Shown: positions 62,322 through 64,000 of the stretch, piece after piece
Layout: each line of letters opens with the position of its first letter
Numbering within the stretch: the stretch's first letter is position 1
Source of the DNA: Psococerastis gibbosa
Taxonomy: Eukaryota; Arthropoda; Insecta; Psocodea; Psocidae
Direction of reading: 5' to 3'
Length of the DNA: 64,000 nucleotides
Assembly: GCA_963971405.1 (NCBI GenBank)
Contig: OZ020490.1
Coordinates: 26,313,464 to 26,377,463, forward strand
Translations under genes and position numbers: made by a program
Notes under the pieces: model-generated
What the model was told of the DNA's origin: nothing
The model's input: the letters and a program-made list of their open reading frames with translations, nothing else
Database searches by the model: none

Positions 62322-63060
62322 AGTTCTGTCCACCTGACGTCACTGGAGGTGAGGTAAATTCTAGATAGGTTAGACCAAAACATTACCACACAGCAATAAT
62401 GGCAGGGCACGCAATGCATTTGACCGTGAATTTTTTATTATTTTTTCAAATACAGTTTTTTTGCACAAAACCAAATAGTTTTTGGGAAAGCAACCTGTCC
62501 GGTTTCGTTACTCAATTTAACACCTGAAACATGCCTGATGGTAGAAATCATCGATAGAAAGGTTTCGTAGAAAAATTATTTTTTAGTCATTTTTCATAAA
62601 AGTTTAGTTATTTTTTTTTTTTTACCCCCAGAAGCAAACTATCAAGGCGCAAGCGACCCCCCGCATTTTATCAACATTAATAACGACTACAAAATATGAG
62701 AATTTAAAAGAAATCGTTGGATCCGTTTTTGAGAAATATTTTTTTAGACGTTTTTTTTGAGGTTTTTTGAGAATAAAACCCCCCAAAATTGAGTTAGGCC
62801 AAAATAATAAAAAAGGCACCGAGGTATGATTATTGTAAACCTACATGCAAAATTTCATCAAAATCGACTAGAGTAGTTTACCCGGAAATCGATGGACAGA
62901 CAAACAGACAGAGCGACAGACAGACAGACATTTCGTGAAAATCACTTTTTTGGGTTCCTGGAACTCAAAACGTGTAAATCCGTTGAAATCTCAGAACCGA
63001 AAATTTCAACCATCACAAAACTTTCCTTATACGACGTATAAATTGGAAAGCAAAAACATA
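62322..63060 (-). mobile_element. R-family copy, truncated at one end
   Basis: It begins inside the family at GTCCACCTGACGTCACTGGA and ends AAATTGGAAAGCAAAAAC. It includes (GACA)n near 62897-62932. It aligns closely with 646-1422 in the shared part. Confidence 0.8.
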
Positions 63061-63061
63061 C

Positions 63062-63147
63062 TTCGGCTGTGCACACTACCAAGTTTGCCGTAGTTTGGAA
63101 CAGGCTCTGTTTTGGTTGATTCAACTTGGTATCGCCGTTGGCCATTA
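63062..63147 (-). mobile_element. SINE-B 5' fragment
   Basis: On the minus strand: GCGATACCAAGTTGAATCAA, ACTTGGTAGTGTGCACAGCC. The element stops before the B-box-like region. Confidence 0.55.
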
Positions 63148-63179
63148 TGCTTACGTATAAATAGGATAGCAAAAACACG

Positions 63180-63620
63180 GTTATGTGAGTGTGGCTGAGA
63201 GCCGATTTAGAAAAGTTTCATGGAAATGTGCATCATTTGTATATTAAACGTCGCTTCGTGAAGTAAAAACTAGAAACCATAGAAACAAAAGCGACAGATG
63301 TATTATTTCCGAGCATGTCGTGAAAGTGAAACATCCCAGAACATTAAATATTTCGGAGAAGCACGGTTTGTTAAGTATGTGGAATTGCCTTGCATTGTCT
63401 CGGCAACGAAATTATTACACTTTGTTTTAACCCTTAAGGTCATGGGAGCCCGGTTTATTGGCATAGTGAGCGCTTAAGTAGGGTTTTTATGGTTTAGCCA
63501 TGAATTCCTAGATAGTCATAATGATTGTTACCATGCACATCAATTATGGAATAATGTCGGAAGTAAATAACTTGCATAAAGTCTTCATTTGGTGCTGTAA
63601 TTCCTTAATTAGTTGTATAG
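63180..63620. other. No recognisable gene
   Basis: AT-rich, no recognised repeats or ORFs. It immediately precedes the terminal tandem array. Confidence 0.35.
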
Positions 63621-63627
63621 CTATTGT

Positions 63628-64000
63628 GCCATGGCTGTTAGAGCGTTCGTAACGGGTAATGTTTCAAGTGGCTAGGTTGTTAGCCATGCCCCTCAAAAGC
63701 TCTCTGGATAGCTCCCTGTTTCTGTTATATTAGGGCAGGTCCCTTACCTTTGCGGATCTCTTCTCTTGCAAGACAGCCATTGTGTCATTACTGTTAAAGC
63801 GTTCGTAACGGGTAGCATTTTAAATAGTTTGTTAGCCTTGCGCTTAATCTTCTGGTGGGCTGCCCCTCAAGAGCTCTCTGGATAGCTCCCTGTTTCTGTT
63901 ATATTAGGGCAGGTCCCTTACCTTTGCGGATCTCTTCTCTTGCAAGACAGCCATTGTGTCATTACTGTTAAAGCGTTCGTAACGGGTAGCATTTTAAATA
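63628..64000 (+). repeat. 174-bp tandem array running off the window
   Basis: GCCATTGTGTCATTACTGTT begins at 63776 and 63950, a period of 174 bp, with a diverged first unit from about 63628 (GCCATGGCTGTTAGAGCGTT). Each unit has GCGTTCGTAACGGGTAGC, CTCTCTGGATAGCTCCCTGT and GGGCAGGTCCCTTACCTTTG. The two complete stretches are almost identical, so the array probably extends to the right. Confidence 0.8.

Overview
This is nuclear DNA of an animal, most likely an arthropod. No gene is complete inside the window. Almost everything recognisable is transposon-derived: fragmented non-LTR retrotransposons (Jockey-like, RTE-like, CR1/L2-like), several tRNA-related SINE-like families, many short terminal-inverted-repeat elements, and long G or C homopolymers. 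The arthropod call rests on the style of the RTE and Jockey fragments and on a nuclear copy of mitochondrial atp6 at about 31.5 kb. It is an inference; I cannot name the species.

Host coding evidence is thin. The best locus is a GC-rich first coding exon at 57312-58092, which starts at an ATG and ends at a consensus splice donor; I do not recognise the protein. A second convincing exon lies at 16842-17023. Its 3' part and splice donor are repeated about five times in a 146-bp tandem array, and a small hAT-type element has jumped into the array. Weaker candidates are a 27-nt micro-exon at 25443, a 54-codon first exon at 50285, and exon-like ORFs near 24.2 kb and 40.3 kb.

Layout: 0-3 kb holds an inverted-arm element with hammerhead-like cores, a copy of the 0.8-kb R family and a 5'-truncated Jockey-like LINE. 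3-14 kb holds hairpin MITEs, R-family copies, SINEs and poly-G hAT-type elements. 14-20 kb has the amplified exon, a Penelope-like terminus flanked by a 12-bp target duplication, and more R copies. 20-31 kb has a near-identical second copy of an 850-bp block, nested palindromes, SINEs and hAT-type elements. 31-36 kb has the mitochondrial insertion, LINE 3' ends and a second Penelope-like terminus. 36-47 kb is mostly nested inverted-repeat elements. 47-54 kb has an RTE fragment, a 236-bp tandem array and the 50285 ORF. 54-64 kb has a 1.14-kb TIR element, the 57312 gene start, further R copies and a 174-bp tandem array running off the right edge.

The elements tell an insertion history rather than form a pathway. 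At least eleven short elements are flanked by 8-bp direct repeats, seven of them perfect, which is the hAT signature, and most carry a long G or C run. Two SINE-B copies sit inside older elements with 13-17-bp target duplications, and a third has a 12-bp duplication. The most notable RNA signal is a set of hammerhead-ribozyme-like cores (CTGAAGA, paired stem II, GAAAC) in two kinds of retroelement terminus. Family labels (R, W, E, G, SINE-A to D) are mine, assigned by comparing copies within the window.
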